From Clostridia bacterium (GTDB lineage: Bacteria > Bacillota > Clostridia > Oscillospirales > CAG-272), in contig JAFUNF010000021.1 of the NCBI GenBank assembly GCA_017473085.1, positions 1 through 64,000 of the forward strand: a DNA stretch of 64,000 nt, read 5' to 3'. The notes under the pieces are model-generated. The model was not told the origin of the DNA and searched no databases. It worked only from the letters and a program-made list of their open reading frames with translations. Position 1 is the stretch's first letter; each line of letters opens with the position of its first letter. A program made the translations under genes and the position numbers. Positions 9,660 through 19,463 of the stretch are shown piece after piece.

Positions 9660-9689
9660 TTGACACACGCTTGCTTTGTGTGTTATACT
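9660..9689 (+). promoter_or_regulatory. Promoter of family member 3
   Basis: TTGACA at 9660-9665, TATACT at 9684-9689, 18-bp spacer. CACAC and GTGTG repeats lie inside the spacer. There is no long T-tract, unlike the promoters at 4529, 7378 and 21583. Confidence 0.75.
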
Positions 9690-9725
9690 TAAGCGTACAG
9701 TTTTATACTATAAAAGGAGAGAAAA

Positions 9726-11351
9726 ATGAAAAAGAAGCTATTACTAATTACTTTAATTATGATGCTTTTTGTATGTATGCTCGCAATATCCATAAGTGCT
9801 ACTGATATGGCTAACTATTGTGATGTGCAAATTACGTTAGTTGACGGAACTGAAATCACTGGATATTGTGAAATTGGTAGCAACGGCAGATTACAAAGAG
9901 ATAGCATTTACAAAACACCTGATAAGACCAGTGAAACGATTTCTTGGTCAGACGTTAAAATATTTAATGCTGGAAAAACCACAGTTGTCGGCGAATTAGA
10001 TCCAACTGCAATAGCAGGAACAGGCTGTCATGCTCAAGCAACCAACGTAACGGAATTTCATTTTCCACCTACAATTACAACTATATTAAACGACACTTTT
10101 AATGGAAATTGGACGTCGCTTGAAACTGTTTATGTTCCAAAATCAGTAGAAGCTATCAATGACAGAAGCTTTTATCAATCAGCAGTCAAAGCTGTCGTAA
10201 TTGAAGAAGGCTCAGCACTTAAAACAATAAAAAGAGAAGCATTCAGAGAATGCTCGAATCTTGATAGCATTAATTTGCCAGAGGGACTTGAAACAATAGA
10301 ATATTGTGCGTTCTATATCACCAACCTAAATGGAACCTTTGTTGTTCCAAATAGTGTTACGTCAATTTCAGACGGAGCTTTTAGAAAAACTAAGATTGAG
10401 ACGCTGGTACTGGGAGATGGACCCGTTTCCCTCGGCTATAACCTTGTTGGTGATGATTCTATTAATACCTACTTGAAAAAGGTATACATTCCATCGGAAG
10501 CAACCTTTATTGGTACAGTCAGCCAGATTTGGTATGCTACAAGTGGTGCAACTCTTGAGCTTTATGTAATCGGAAATGAAGGACAGGATGTAAGCGACTT
10601 CGTAGCTACTCTTAAGGGAACTGGAAGAGTTAAATTTGCTACCGAGGCGGAAATTGAAGCAGGAACAGCTACAAGTGACTATAATGCTATAATTAAGCTT
10701 GGCTACAACAAATGTCAAGCCTTCTACAACAATTTGCACAAATCTACTGAAAATGATAATGACTGCACAACTCCGTTGCTATGTGAAACATGTAATTTCG
10801 TACTTGAAGCTGCTAATGAAGCACACGATAATGGAATTATAATCGAATATGCCAACGGATATCTTGATAATGGCTATAAAAGAGAAGGATGCACAAGATG
10901 TAGTGTTTTCGTAGAGGAAGAGACAGAACCATTATTTGAATGTCAAGGCTATTCCACACAGGGATATTCAAACGGTGGTATTCAAATTGGCTTTGTAATA
11001 AACTATGAGGCTATTGAAGCATACAACTCATCAAAGAATACTGAAATTAAGTATGGTATTTTCGCAGTAGCTCAGGGCAATGCACAGGACGAAGAAGGCA
11101 ATGACAAAGCAATTATAAATGCTGATGGTACTTCCATAACAGGCGTTGCAAGTGTAGATTTTTCAAAGCACACCTACGATATTTTCGCAATCAGAGTAAT
11201 AGGCTTCGAAACTGAAGCGCATATGAATGCACAATTAGCCCTTGGCGCATACGTAATCGATGGCGATAAGGTTTCCTACCTACAAGCAGGCACCCCAACC
11301 GAGGGAAAAACCTATTGCTACACCTCATATAACGAGCAGGTAAATAATTAG
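9726..11351 (+). CDS. Secreted BspA-type LRR protein, family member 3
   Basis: 541 residues, starting after AAAGGAGAGAAAA. Signal peptide MKKKLLLITLIMM...ISISA. Residues ~100-260 carry LRR_5-like units (IKREAFRECSNLDSINLPEG, SISDGAFRKTKIETLVLGDG). Residues ~330-400 hold CxxxL-C-x2-C pairs. The C-terminal ~130 residues are the shared domain (YSTQGYSNGGIQIGFVINYEAI through CYTSYNEQ). At DNA level the stretch ~11053-11210 is nearly identical to 8970-9125, pointing to recent homogenisation between the paralogues. No cell-wall sorting motif is seen. Confidence 0.85.
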   Translation: MKKKLLLITLIMMLFVCMLAISISATDMANYCDVQITLVDGTEITGYCEIGSNGRLQRDSIYKTPDKTSETISWSDVKIFNAGKTTVVGELDPTAIAGTGCHAQATNVTEFHFPPTITTILNDTFNGNWTSLETVYVPKSVEAINDRSFYQSAVKAVVIEEGSALKTIKREAFRECSNLDSINLPEGLETIEYCAFYITNLNGTFVVPNSVTSISDGAFRKTKIETLVLGDGPVSLGYNLVGDDSINTYLKKVYIPSEATFIGTVSQIWYATSGATLELYVIGNEGQDVSDFVATLKGTGRVKFATEAEIEAGTATSDYNAIIKLGYNKCQAFYNNLHKSTENDNDCTTPLLCETCNFVLEAANEAHDNGIIIEYANGYLDNGYKREGCTRCSVFVEEETEPLFECQGYSTQGYSNGGIQIGFVINYEAIEAYNSSKNTEIKYGIFAVAQGNAQDEEGNDKAIINADGTSITGVASVDFSKHTYDIFAIRVIGFETEAHMNAQLALGAYVIDGDKVSYLQAGTPTEGKTYCYTSYNEQVNN

Positions 11352-11374
11352 GTATTGTAAATAACAGTATAGAA

Positions 11375-11405
11375 AGAAAAGCAGGGAATTCCTGCTTTTC
11401 TTTTT
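11375..11405 (+). terminator. Rho-independent terminator
   Basis: GAAAAGCAGG-gaatt-CCTGCTTTTC followed by TTTTT. Confidence 0.85.
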
Positions 11406-11424
11406 CTTAAGAGTCGTCTATATC

Positions 11425-11453
11425 TTGCAATACCCAAGGTCTTGTGATATAAT
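11425..11453 (+). promoter_or_regulatory. Promoter of the small NSSSSS protein
   Basis: TTGCAA at 11425-11430 and TATAAT at 11448-11453 with a 17-bp spacer and an extended TGA just before the -10. Confidence 0.7.
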
Positions 11454-11487
11454 AACCACATAAGCATTGTATGATTGAGGAGTATTT

Positions 11488-11874
11488 ATGAAAATCAGAG
11501 CAGATTTTGTAACAAATTCAAGCAGTAGTAGCTTTGTAGCAATAACAATTACAACCAAGGACAATGAGGAAATTTATGGTAAGCTATCTCTTGAAAGCCC
11601 AAGAGTGTCCATAGCAGGCGAGTATCAGGAGGATGCTATTGAAAAATTCCTTGATGAAAAAATGAAGGACGTAAAAAATGGCGAGGGGCTATGCAATCTT
11701 TTGCTCCATTTGGTAGATACCGAGGTGCACGAAAGTGGCGACTACTATTTTGAGCTTGACGATGTTTTAGCAATCAAGGTCCTAGATAACGTAGAAAAAA
11801 TCGACTTCGAGCTAAGCTACACCGACTACTACGAGGACGATAGCCTTTCCTGCACCTACAAATTTAAAAAATAA
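11488..11874 (+). CDS. Small NSSSSSF-motif protein of unknown function
   Basis: 128 residues, start after TTGAGGAGTATTT. The N-terminus MKIRADFVTNSSSSSF matches that of the larger protein at 28296 (MKIRTDFVTNSSSSSF), and the following ~110 residues look like the same domain (acidic, with a final beta-type DFELSYTDYYEDD segment). I recall similar FVxNSSSSSF starts on many uncharacterised Clostridia and phage proteins, but know no function. There is no signal peptide or membrane segment, so it should be cytoplasmic. It is a single-gene unit with its own promoter and a shared terminator. The long serine run at a fixed N-terminal distance suggests a modification or processing site (inference). 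Confidence 0.7.
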   Translation: MKIRADFVTNSSSSSFVAITITTKDNEEIYGKLSLESPRVSIAGEYQEDAIEKFLDEKMKDVKNGEGLCNLLLHLVDTEVHESGDYYFELDDVLAIKVLDNVEKIDFELSYTDYYEDDSLSCTYKFKK

Positions 11875-11891
11875 ATATATTCGTAATAATT

Positions 11892-11925
11892 TAAAAGCAC
11901 ACCTAACTCAATAGGTGTGCTTTTG
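11892..11925. terminator. Bidirectional terminator
   Basis: AAAAGCACACCTA...TAGGTGTGCTTTT inverted repeat between two convergent genes. It works on both strands because A-runs and T-runs flank it. Confidence 0.85.
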
Positions 11926-11944
11926 AATTTTTAGTGACTGTAAT

Positions 11945-12268
11945 TTATGATTTAGAAAGTATTTTGATAAACTCAAATAGAAGCTTTCTCTTTTGTGGAT
12001 CAAGAGCAGATATTTCGGTTAATATGTCAGATTTTATATAATTTTCGCTATTTACTGCACTTCCTACTATCAATGAAGCGATGTCACATTTTAAAATAGC
12101 CGATATTTCGGCAAGAAGGTCAAGACTGATTTTTGTTATTCCTCGTTCTACTTGACTTACGTATCCAATGGAAACATCAAGCTTTTCTGCAAGATTTTCT
12201 TGCGTTAGTCCCCTTTTCTTTCGTTCAGCTTTTATCCTTTCACCTATTAATCTGTAATCTATGCTCAT
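11945..12268 (-). CDS. XRE-family helix-turn-helix regulator
   Basis: Start set at 12268 (MSIDYRLIGERIKAERKKRG) because GGAGGT lies just upstream; an ATG at 12289 has none. 107 residues. Residues ~5-62 are a canonical HTH_3/XRE domain (GLTQENLAEKLDVSIGYVSQVERG). The C-terminal ~40 residues (SALDPQKRKLLFEFIKILS) are helical and probably used for dimerisation. It is divergent from the cohesin-like lipoprotein gene at 12401 across a 132-bp gap that holds a repeated TAATAGCT element, so it may control that gene and itself (inference). Confidence 0.85.
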   Translation of the reverse strand: MSIDYRLIGERIKAERKKRGLTQENLAEKLDVSIGYVSQVERGITKISLDLLAEISAILKCDIASLIVGSAVNSENYIKSDILTEISALDPQKRKLLFEFIKILSKS

Positions 12269-12400
12269 ATTACCTCCATTTTTTATCATTATACAATAGT
12301 AATAGCTAAAAAAGAAGAAATTAATAGCTTAAATTTAAGTTATTAGTATTGACAAAAGGGAAGCTAATATGCTAAAATTGAAAAAAAGGAGAATTATACT
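12269..12400. promoter_or_regulatory. Divergent control region with TAATAGCT repeats and promoter
   Basis: On the plus strand TTGACA at 12349-12354 and TAAAAT at 12373-12378 (18-bp spacer, TGC extension) drive the lipoprotein gene. On the minus strand a TATAAT sits ~20 bp upstream of the regulator. TAATAGCT occurs at about 12300 and 12322 in direct orientation, a candidate regulator site. Confidence 0.6.
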
Positions 12401-12925
12401 ATGAAAAAATTACTATGCATTATTTTTTGTATTTCACTTGCAATCTCTATGCTTGTATTAACAGCATGTGATCCATCTACGGAGCAAAACAATTTAGGTA
12501 CAGGTTCAAACAATGTTGACCTTGGTATTGTTGATGATCAAGTTGCTTCGGTAGAAGGCAATAATGTTTTCCTTGCTACCTATGAGGATATGGGTAATGG
12601 AACTGTTATAGCAACAGTGTACGTTGCAGGTACTGTTTCTTATGCAGGCTTTGTTGGAGAATTGAAATATGATTCCAGCGTTTTAAGCGTGATAAAGTGT
12701 GAGCCGACTACTAATGTTGTTGTTGGTATTAATACCCCAGGAGAAATCGCCTTTAGTTGCGGTACTGTAAACAATGTTACCACAGTCGGAAGTATTTTTA
12801 CAGTTGAGTTTTCGTATTCGGGTAGTGTCAAAACCTTACTCGACTTAGAGGTAAGTGAGGTGGCTAATGCTTCCCTGCAGGATGTGGAGTTTTCTGCTCG
12901 TGATGTAGAGATTGAAATTAATTAA
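12401..12925 (+). CDS. Lipoprotein with cohesin-like domain
   Basis: 174 residues after AAAAGGAGAATTATACT. The signal peptide ends in lipobox LTAC (Cys23), so the protein should be membrane-anchored outside the cell. Residues ~50-174 read as a cohesin/CBM-like beta-sandwich: [20 protein letters not shown], then [15 protein letters not shown] and [13 protein letters not shown], the usual order of cohesin strands. Cohesins bind dockerins. The next gene, 17 bp downstream, carries a dockerin, so a surface-anchor/ligand pair is plausible. It could also be a non-dockerin-binding relative. Cohesin fold is likely; the partner is inferred. Confidence 0.7.
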   Translation: MKKLLCIIFCISLAISMLVLTACDPSTEQNNLGTGSNNVDLGIVDDQVASVEGNNVFLATYEDMGNGTVIATVYVAGTVSYAGFVGELKYDSSVLSVIKCEPTTNVVVGINTPGEIAFSCGTVNNVTTVGSIFTVEFSYSGSVKTLLDLEVSEVANASLQDVEFSARDVEIEIN

Positions 12926-12942
12926 AGGGAGTGTGTTCGGAA

Positions 12943-15420
12943 GTGAAGAAATGTTTTTTTAAGGCGATTGCCTGCATTTTTGGTACGTTAGTTCTATTTA
13001 GTATTATGAGCCTATCTGTTTTTGCAACCGACGTATCCACACTGGTTTGTTCTTCGGTGTCAGGTAATACAGGAGAAACTGTGTACGTTGATGTATATAT
13101 TTCTGAGGGTGCTAAGATTGCGGGCACGAGATTCTCTCTTGAGTTTGACGATGAATATGCTTCTGTAATTCAAGAGGAGACAGTAGCACTTTCAGGCTCT
13201 GCAATCTCAGTTAATGGCAATACAGTAAATGTATCCTATGCATCTCCTACTAATATCGATACAAAATTAGACCTTGTAAGAGTTGCATTAAAAATAAACA
13301 AATCTGCTCCAGAGGACAATGGTGTTACGATTGTGTCTTTAGCGCAAGATTGCGAGTTTTATGATTCAACCTATAATGATGTGGAAATGGGTTTTGTAGC
13401 TACGTTTTTCACTTCGGAATCAAGATTGTGTGGAGACGTATATAGGGACGGAAAGGTAAATGTTAAGGATGCTATATATCTTCTTCAGCACTTAGCAAAG
13501 GTTGTGACTGTCGAAAATAAAGACCTTGTATATGCGAACACATATTCATATGATGATCTTGATGGTGGGTATGCAAAAATAAATTCCAAGGATGCAATTG
13601 TACTTTTACAGCATCTTGCAAACTTAGATGTTCCTTTTGGACACAAGCATGGAGCACTTAAAATATCAGGTAAAGCACCAACTTGCTCTGAAACAGGACT
13701 CACAGATGGAACAAAATGTAACGAATGTGATGTTAAAATAAGGCTTCAAGAACAAATCCCAACTATTCCTCATACATTTGGAGAATGGAAGAAAACAAAA
13801 AATCCGGAGTGTACAATAGACGGAATTGAGGAAAGCCAATGCGAAAAATGCTTAGCAAAGGAAACCCGTCCAATAGACAGATTAGGACACGATTGTAGTA
13901 ATAGTGAAATAATAGCACCTAAGTGTGAGGAAAAGGGCTATACAGCACACAAATGTATACGTTGCACGTATAGTTATTCGGATACCTATACTCTGGCAAC
14001 TGGGCACAATTATAGTGATTGGAGCGAAAATGCATCAACCAGCTGTAAGGAAACTGGCTATAAATCAAGAAACTGCTTGACTTGTGGAAATGAGGAGAGA
14101 GAAGAATTGGGTAGCTTACCACATTCTTATGTAGGACTGTATTGTAGCGAATGTGATGCATTAAAGGATGGTGTTTGGGTAAAGGGTAGCGAGGAATATC
14201 TGGATAGTAAGCTAAAGAGAGCAGTTACCTATAAGCCAACAACTGCCACTGCTATACCAAAAAGTCTTAAGGGAGATGTCATTATTCTCGACCTGACAAG
14301 ACTCGAGGGTACGACCTTAGATACAACGATTGAGGTATATTCCTCAGTAGTACAAATCATTGGCCGTTCTGAAAAGACATATTCGGGACTTTGCCTTGAT
14401 ATAAAATCAGGAAGCACGGAATGTCTTATATCACTATATAACTGTAATATTGAAGGAAATGGCGATGGTCTAATCCGACAAGAAGAAAAATTCCGCGATA
14501 TATACCTATCATCAAATGGTGGAGGCAACTCCTTAAGTGCAGTAGGAACAATGGCAATAGATGCTTACTATAATGATGTATATATTGTAGGTACAGCTGA
14601 CTTAACCATTACTGGTGGCAAGAGCAATCAGGTGGCAGGAGAGGGCTTCCCAGCAATAGAGGCGAAAAATGTTCATGTCTATACACTTGGCGATGCAGCT
14701 ACTACAATTGTAGGTGGCCAAGGTGGCGATGGTTATAATGGCGCAAATGGTGCATTAGGTCAAAATGGCGGAGCTGGTGGAAATGGCGGAGCTGGTGGCG
14801 TAGCGATTCTTTTGGAATACGATAGCAAAATAACAATAGGTGCTCAATCACAGGTTATCATTTACAATGGAAATGGTGGAACAGGAGGAACTGGTGGCAC
14901 AGGTGGTCAAGGCTATGAGGGAAGCGCAGGAGTCGTTGGACTAAGTGACAAGGGCGATTACGTTTTAGCAGGCACAGGAGGAACTGGTGGCGCAGGTGGT
15001 AACGGCGGCAACGGTGGAAGCGGTGCAAAATTCTCATACAATTCCAGAGGATATGTAGTCTTAGACGACGAATACGGAGCTTACATGCTTGAATATGATG
15101 GTCATACCGGCAATGGTGGAAATGGCGGTCAAGGAGGTCAAGGTGGCAAGGGAGGCCAAGGTGGCTTAAACGACGGAAGAACATACGTAGATACTCCAGC
15201 TGGAAACGATGGTGGTGCAGGTGGCACAGGTGGTACAGGTGGCCGTGGAGGAGACGGATATGTAGCAGGTGTCGGTGGCGCAGGTGGTGTCGGCGGTGCT
15301 GGTGGAAATGCGGGCACAGGAATTACCTTTGGTCTTTTCGGACAGTATTACGAAACTGCTTATGCAGGTGCAGGTGGTGCAACAGGTGCCAATGGTAGCG
15401 CGGGCAACCAAATAGAATAA
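12943..15420 (+). CDS. Secreted cohesin-dockerin protein with Cys repeats and glycine-rich GGX tail
   Basis: Start set at GTG 12943 ([14 protein letters not shown] read as MKKC...) because the AGGGAG at 12926-12931 is 11 nt away; the GTG at 12931 abuts it. About 825 residues. Signal peptide to FSVFA. Residues ~27-150 are cohesin-like ([20 protein letters not shown]). Residues ~163-230 are a type-I dockerin with two calcium loops ([20 protein letters not shown] and [21 protein letters not shown]). Residues ~240-400 hold Cys modules like those of the protein at 239. Residues ~400-585 look beta-rich. From ~590 to the end the chain is dominated by GG-x repeats ([25 protein letters not shown]), resembling polyglycine-II or PGRS-like sequence rather than collagen G-x-y. 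No sorting signal is seen. Confidence 0.75.
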   Translation: MKKCFFKAIACIFGTLVLFSIMSLSVFATDVSTLVCSSVSGNTGETVYVDVYISEGAKIAGTRFSLEFDDEYASVIQEETVALSGSAISVNGNTVNVSYASPTNIDTKLDLVRVALKINKSAPEDNGVTIVSLAQDCEFYDSTYNDVEMGFVATFFTSESRLCGDVYRDGKVNVKDAIYLLQHLAKVVTVENKDLVYANTYSYDDLDGGYAKINSKDAIVLLQHLANLDVPFGHKHGALKISGKAPTCSETGLTDGTKCNECDVKIRLQEQIPTIPHTFGEWKKTKNPECTIDGIEESQCEKCLAKETRPIDRLGHDCSNSEIIAPKCEEKGYTAHKCIRCTYSYSDTYTLATGHNYSDWSENASTSCKETGYKSRNCLTCGNEEREELGSLPHSYVGLYCSECDALKDGVWVKGSEEYLDSKLKRAVTYKPTTATAIPKSLKGDVIILDLTRLEGTTLDTTIEVYSSVVQIIGRSEKTYSGLCLDIKSGSTECLISLYNCNIEGNGDGLIRQEEKFRDIYLSSNGGGNSLSAVGTMAIDAYYNDVYIVGTADLTITGGKSNQVAGEGFPAIEAKNVHVYTLGDAATTIVGGQGGDGYNGANGALGQNGGAGGNGGAGGVAILLEYDSKITIGAQSQVIIYNGNGGTGGTGGTGGQGYEGSAGVVGLSDKGDYVLAGTGGTGGAGGNGGNGGSGAKFSYNSRGYVVLDDEYGAYMLEYDGHTGNGGNGGQGGQGGKGGQGGLNDGRTYVDTPAGNDGGAGGTGGTGGRGGDGYVAGVGGAGGVGGAGGNAGTGITFGLFGQYYETAYAGAGGATGANGSAGNQIE

Positions 15421-15431
15421 TTAAATAAACC

Positions 15432-15464
15432 CAAAAATCCACAGAGCCTTCTGTGGATTTTTTG
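15432..15464 (+). terminator. Rho-independent terminator
   Basis: AAAATCCACAGA-gcct-TCTGTGGATTTT followed by a T-run. Confidence 0.85.
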
Positions 15465-15489
15465 TCCTAAAAACAGAACAAGTCAACAC

Positions 15490-15518
15490 TTTACAAAAGC
15501 CTTTTATTGTGGTACAAT
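15490..15518 (+). promoter_or_regulatory. Promoter of the rhamnosidase gene
   Basis: TTTACA at 15490-15495 and TACAAT at 15513-15518 with a 17-bp spacer. Confidence 0.75.
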
Positions 15519-15550
15519 AAAAGCAAGATCAAAAAAAGAGAGGTAAGCTA

Positions 15551-17689
15551 ATGTTTGAGTGCGCAGAGTGGATAACACACAAGGAAAATAAATTATACGA
15601 GCCTGTGTGCTTTATTAAAAAATTTTATGTAAATGGAAAGATAAAAAAAGCAACGCTTAATGTAACATCACTTGGCTGTTACTACCCACAGCTAAACAAT
15701 AAACGAGTAGGCAATTTTATTTTAGCACCTGGCTTTACCTCAAGAAAAAGAGTACAGTATCAGGAATATGACGTAACCTCTATGCTTAAGGAAGCAAGCG
15801 TAAACAATCTTGAAATTTTAGTAGGCGATGGCTGGTATAACGGAAAAATCAACTTCGGCGTTGCACAAAATGTGCCAAAGGCTCTTATTGCCCAGCTTAA
15901 TATCGAGTACGAAAACGGACAATTTGAGCAAATTGTAACTGACAGTAGCTGGCTTGCACGCAAGGACAAGCTTCGCTTTGCCGAGCTTTACGACGGAGAA
16001 ATATACGACTCAAATTATAGGGATACTCCTGTAAATGCACAACTCCTTTCCCACGATAAGTCCATAATAGTAAAGCAACAGGGACCAGACGTAATTGAAC
16101 AGGAAAGAATAAAGCCAAAAGCAATAATCAAAGCTCCCAATGGCGATACCCTTGTGGACTTTGGACAAAACCTGACAGGCTATTTTGAGTTCACAACAGA
16201 GGCAAAAAGGGGACAGAGTGTAGCATTTACAGTGTGTGAGGAGCTTGACAAGGAGGGCAACTTCTATAACGAAAACTATCGTGATGCTAAGGCTCGCTTT
16301 GAGTATATTTGTCATGAGGGCACAAACACCTATAAGCCAACCCTTGCCTTTTGGGGCTTCAGATATTTGCGTGTAGATAGCTTTCCCTGTGAAATAACAC
16401 TTGATAGCATAAACGCAATAGTAGTACACTCCGATATAAAAAGAACTGGCTACTTAGATAGCTCAAGTCCACTTTTGAATCAGCTTTTTTCAAACATAAT
16501 TTGGGGACAAAAGGGCAACTTCCTTGATATTCCCACCGACTGCCCACAAAGAGATGAAAGGCAAGGCTGGACAGGAGATGCAACAGTATTTTGCAGAACT
16601 GCGTCATATAACTTCTACTGTGAAAAATTCTTTGAAAAGTGGCTAACGGACTTAAGGCTTGACCAAGGCGAAAAGGGAAATATACCAAACATAATCCCCC
16701 AAACAGTATGCTGGGATTGGTCAACTACGGAAAATACAGGTGCAGTATGGGGAGATAGTGCAACTATTATTCCATATCAAATGTACCTAACCTACGGAAA
16801 CGAGGAAATACTTAAAAACCAATACGATTGTATGGTAAAATACTTAGGCTACATAGAAGCAACCACTAAGGAAAAATACCTTTGGAGTGGCTGTGACCAA
16901 TTTGGAGATTGGCTTGGTCTTGATGCGCCAAGTGGTAGCTATCGTGGCTCCTCAAACGAGGATTTTATAGCTTCAGTTTTCTACTATAATTCCGTGAAAA
17001 TAGTGGAGCAAGTGTCTGAAATTATAGGTAAGGATAGCCAAAAATACAAGGAGCTTAAGGAAAAAATTCTTGAAAAGATAAGAGCAACCTTCAAGCAATA
17101 TAAAACCCAGACCGAGTGTGCCTTAGCACTGTACTTTGACATAGTTGAGGACAAGAAAAGCGTCGCAAAACAGCTTGCAGATATGATTAAAGCAAATGAT
17201 AACAAGCTACAAACAGGCTTTGTAGGTACACCTTACCTTTTGCACGCACTTTCTCAAAACGGATATAGCGAGGTAGCCTACGACCTACTTTTGCAAGAGG
17301 GCTTCCCATCTTGGCTTTATTCCGTCAAGCTTGGTGCTACTACAATGTGGGAGCATTGGGACGGAAAAAACGAGCAGGGCGAGTTTTGGTCTGAAAATAT
17401 GAACTCCTTTAACCATTACGCCTATGGTAGCGTTGGCGACTGGGTATATCAGGAGGCGTGTGGAATTAAGCCAAGGCTTCCTGGCTTTGAACAGGTAACT
17501 ATTGAGCCACACCCTACCCATAAGCTTGATTATCTGAGTGCCTCAATTGATACAAAATACGGAAAAATTTCTTCTAAATGGTATCACGAAAACGGAAAAG
17601 TTAAATACAAAATAACCACCCCCGTGTCGGCAATTGTTATAATTGACGGCAAAGCGCACAAGGTAGAAAAGGGCGAATACACCTTTTGA
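15551..17689 (+). CDS. Alpha-L-rhamnosidase, GH78 family
   Basis: 712 residues, start after GAGAGGTAAGCTA. It releases terminal alpha-L-rhamnose from plant glycans or glycosides. The GH78 signature is clear: WGQKGNFLDIPTDCPQRDER, then QGWTGDATVF, which carries the acidic catalytic cluster. Downstream GATTMWEHWDGKNEQGEF contains the second catalytic glutamate region, and SFNHYAYGSVGDWVYQEACG is the typical end of the (alpha/alpha)6 barrel. The N-terminal ~270 residues are the beta-sandwich domains. It is shorter than many GH78 enzymes and has no signal peptide, so it probably acts on imported oligosaccharides. The GH4 gene follows ~105 bp later with its own promoter. Confidence 0.92.
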   Translation: MFECAEWITHKENKLYEPVCFIKKFYVNGKIKKATLNVTSLGCYYPQLNNKRVGNFILAPGFTSRKRVQYQEYDVTSMLKEASVNNLEILVGDGWYNGKINFGVAQNVPKALIAQLNIEYENGQFEQIVTDSSWLARKDKLRFAELYDGEIYDSNYRDTPVNAQLLSHDKSIIVKQQGPDVIEQERIKPKAIIKAPNGDTLVDFGQNLTGYFEFTTEAKRGQSVAFTVCEELDKEGNFYNENYRDAKARFEYICHEGTNTYKPTLAFWGFRYLRVDSFPCEITLDSINAIVVHSDIKRTGYLDSSSPLLNQLFSNIIWGQKGNFLDIPTDCPQRDERQGWTGDATVFCRTASYNFYCEKFFEKWLTDLRLDQGEKGNIPNIIPQTVCWDWSTTENTGAVWGDSATIIPYQMYLTYGNEEILKNQYDCMVKYLGYIEATTKEKYLWSGCDQFGDWLGLDAPSGSYRGSSNEDFIASVFYYNSVKIVEQVSEIIGKDSQKYKELKEKILEKIRATFKQYKTQTECALALYFDIVEDKKSVAKQLADMIKANDNKLQTGFVGTPYLLHALSQNGYSEVAYDLLLQEGFPSWLYSVKLGATTMWEHWDGKNEQGEFWSENMNSFNHYAYGSVGDWVYQEACGIKPRLPGFEQVTIEPHPTHKLDYLSASIDTKYGKISSKWYHENGKVKYKITTPVSAIVIIDGKAHKVEKGEYTF

Positions 17690-17718
17690 AGAAAAAAGCA
17701 AAAACATAATAAAAAGCC

Positions 17719-17747
17719 TTGATTAAGGCTATCGAGTATGCTAATAT
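17719..17747 (+). promoter_or_regulatory. Promoter of the GH4 gene
   Basis: TTGATT at 17719-17724, TAATAT at 17742-17747, 17-bp spacer, TGC extension. A small AGCCTT-gatt-AAGGCT hairpin overlaps the -35. Confidence 0.65.
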
Positions 17748-17794
17748 TGAATTGTAAATGAAATTTACAAATAATCTACAAGGGGAGTACAAAA

Positions 17795-19114
17795 ATGAAG
17801 GTAACCTTTATGGGTGCAGGTAGCACCGTATTTTCAAAAAACGTTTTAGGTGACACAATGCTTTGTGAATCATTTCACGACGTTGAAATCGCACTTTACG
17901 ACATTGACAAGGAAAGACTTGAGGAGTCTTATCTTTTAATCACAAAGATGAATGAATCAATCAATGAGGGCAGAGCCACAGTTAAAAAATATTTGGGTGT
18001 CAGCGAAAGAAAGGACGCATTGAGAAATGCAGACTTTGTTGTAAACGCAATCCAAGTAGGACTTTACGACCCTTGCACAATCATTGACTTTGAAATTCCA
18101 AAGAAGTACGGACTTCGCCAAACAATAGGTGACACTCTTGGTATAGGAGGAATCTTCCGTGCCCTTCGTACCATTCACGTGCTAAAGGATTTTGCTCGTG
18201 ATATGGAGGAGGTATGCCCAAATGCTTGGTTTTTAAACTACACAAACCCAATGGCAATGCTAACAGGCTATATGCTTCGCTACACCAAGGTTAAGACAGT
18301 AGGTCTTTGCCATAGCGTTCAATGTTGCTCCGAGGAGCTTTTAAAGGCTCTTGGTATGAATGATAAGATAGACGGCAGACTTGAAAAAATCGCAGGCATT
18401 AACCATATGGGCTGGCTACTTGAAATTACCGACAAGGACGGAAACGACCTATACCCAGAAATAAAAAAACGTGCTAAGGAGAAAAATGCTAAGGAAAAGC
18501 ACGGCGATATGGTGCGCTACGACTATATTGATAAGTTAGGCTATTATTGTACCGAATCCAGCGAGCATAACGCAGAATATAACCCATTCTACATAAAGGC
18601 AGGAAGAGAGGACCTAATTGAAAAATACAATATTCCTCTTGACGAATACCCACGTCGTTGCGTAAACCAGATTGCAGGCTGGCAAAAGCAATACGAGGAG
18701 CTAATGAAGGGTGGAAAAATCGAGCATACACGCTCAAAAGAATACGCATCTCACATTATGGAAGCAATCTATACAAATAAGCCCTACAAAATCGGTGGTA
18801 ACGTGCTGAATAACGGACTTATTACCAACCTACCCTACGAGGCTTGCGTTGAGGTGCCTTGCTTAGTAGATGGCAACGGAGTAACACCAACCTTCGTTGG
18901 CGCTTTACCAACTCAGCTTGCCGCTATGAATAGCTCAAACATTTATGCACAAATGCTTACAATCGAGGCAGCACACGAAATGAGCAAGGAAAAAATCTAC
19001 CAAGCCGCAATGATGGACCCCCACACAGGTGCACAGCTTTCAACCGAGGAAATTGTAGCTCTCTGCAACGAGCTTTTCGAGGCTCACGAAAAGGCTGGCT
19101 ATCCGATTTTTTAA
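17795..19114 (+). CDS. GH4 family glycosidase, probable alpha-galactosidase (MelA-like)
   Basis: 439 residues, start after AAGGGGAGTACAAAA. GH4 enzymes use NAD+ and a divalent metal and cleave by an oxidation-elimination route. Seen here: N-terminal Rossmann motif VTFMGAGSTVFSKN, the LNYTNPMAML segment, metal-binding Cys in GLCHSVQ, and the catalytic/metal His region IAGINHMGW. These match the alpha-galactosidase/alpha-glucuronidase side of GH4; sub-specificity is not certain by eye. It is cytoplasmic and pairs functionally with the upstream rhamnosidase for plant oligosaccharide use. The ATTTCA hairpin array starts immediately after the stop codon, with no private terminator between. Confidence 0.9.
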   Translation: MKVTFMGAGSTVFSKNVLGDTMLCESFHDVEIALYDIDKERLEESYLLITKMNESINEGRATVKKYLGVSERKDALRNADFVVNAIQVGLYDPCTIIDFEIPKKYGLRQTIGDTLGIGGIFRALRTIHVLKDFARDMEEVCPNAWFLNYTNPMAMLTGYMLRYTKVKTVGLCHSVQCCSEELLKALGMNDKIDGRLEKIAGINHMGWLLEITDKDGNDLYPEIKKRAKEKNAKEKHGDMVRYDYIDKLGYYCTESSEHNAEYNPFYIKAGREDLIEKYNIPLDEYPRRCVNQIAGWQKQYEELMKGGKIEHTRSKEYASHIMEAIYTNKPYKIGGNVLNNGLITNLPYEACVEVPCLVDGNGVTPTFVGALPTQLAAMNSSNIYAQMLTIEAAHEMSKEKIYQAAMMDPHTGAQLSTEEIVALCNELFEAHEKAGYPIF

Positions 19115-19326
19115 TGAAGCTTGCTTCATTTCATTCACGGCAGAGCCGTGTATTTCAAGCTTGCGTTGGCAAGTATTTCAAGTGCGTTTACGCACATTTC
19201 ATTTTCACCCTTGCAAAGTAGGGGTCCTCAAGGCGAAATATGAGCCTTGGGGTTCTCGTGGCAAGGATTTCATCACGCAGTGATTTCATCGTGCAACGAT
19301 TTCATCCGTGGCGACGGATTTCACTG
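19113..19326. repeat. ATTTCA-spaced hairpin array with the 56-bp long-hairpin block
   Basis: GAAGC/GCTTC, CACGGC-aga-GCCGTG, CTTGC/GCAAG and GTGCG-ttta-CGCAC hairpins separated by ATTTCA, then the long hairpin at about 19207-19265. ATCAC-gca-GTGAT, ATCGT-gca-ACGAT and ATCCGT-ggcg-ACGGAT units follow. It starts at the GH4 stop codon and ends in the terminator at 19326. No gene is visible in the 349-bp gap. Confidence 0.85.
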
Positions 19327-19361
19327 AAACCCCAACGGCTTTCTCCGTTGGGGTTTCTTTG
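19326..19361 (+). terminator. Strong Rho-independent terminator
   Basis: A 13-bp stem GAAACCCCAACGG/CCGTTGGGGTTTC with loop ctttct, then a short T-rich tail. Confidence 0.8.
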
Positions 19362-19399
19362 TGCAATTTGCCAAAATTAACCGAATTAAGCCTAAAATA

Positions 19400-19429
19400 T
19401 TGACACGCACCTAATTTATATGCTAAACT
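19400..19429 (+). promoter_or_regulatory. Promoter of family member 4
   Basis: TTGACA at 19400-19405, TAAACT at 19424-19429, 18-bp spacer. The upstream flank (AAATTAACC.AATTAAGCCTAAA) matches that of member 3. Confidence 0.7.
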
Positions 19430-19463
19430 TATCTTGTCAAAGTATCTTTTAAGGAGAAACAAA

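Noticed and set aside
14858..15411. Minus-strand frames rich in His, Cys and Thr opposite the GG-x region
   Set aside because: They are complements of the glycine-rich repeat, have no start signals and overlap a well-supported gene.
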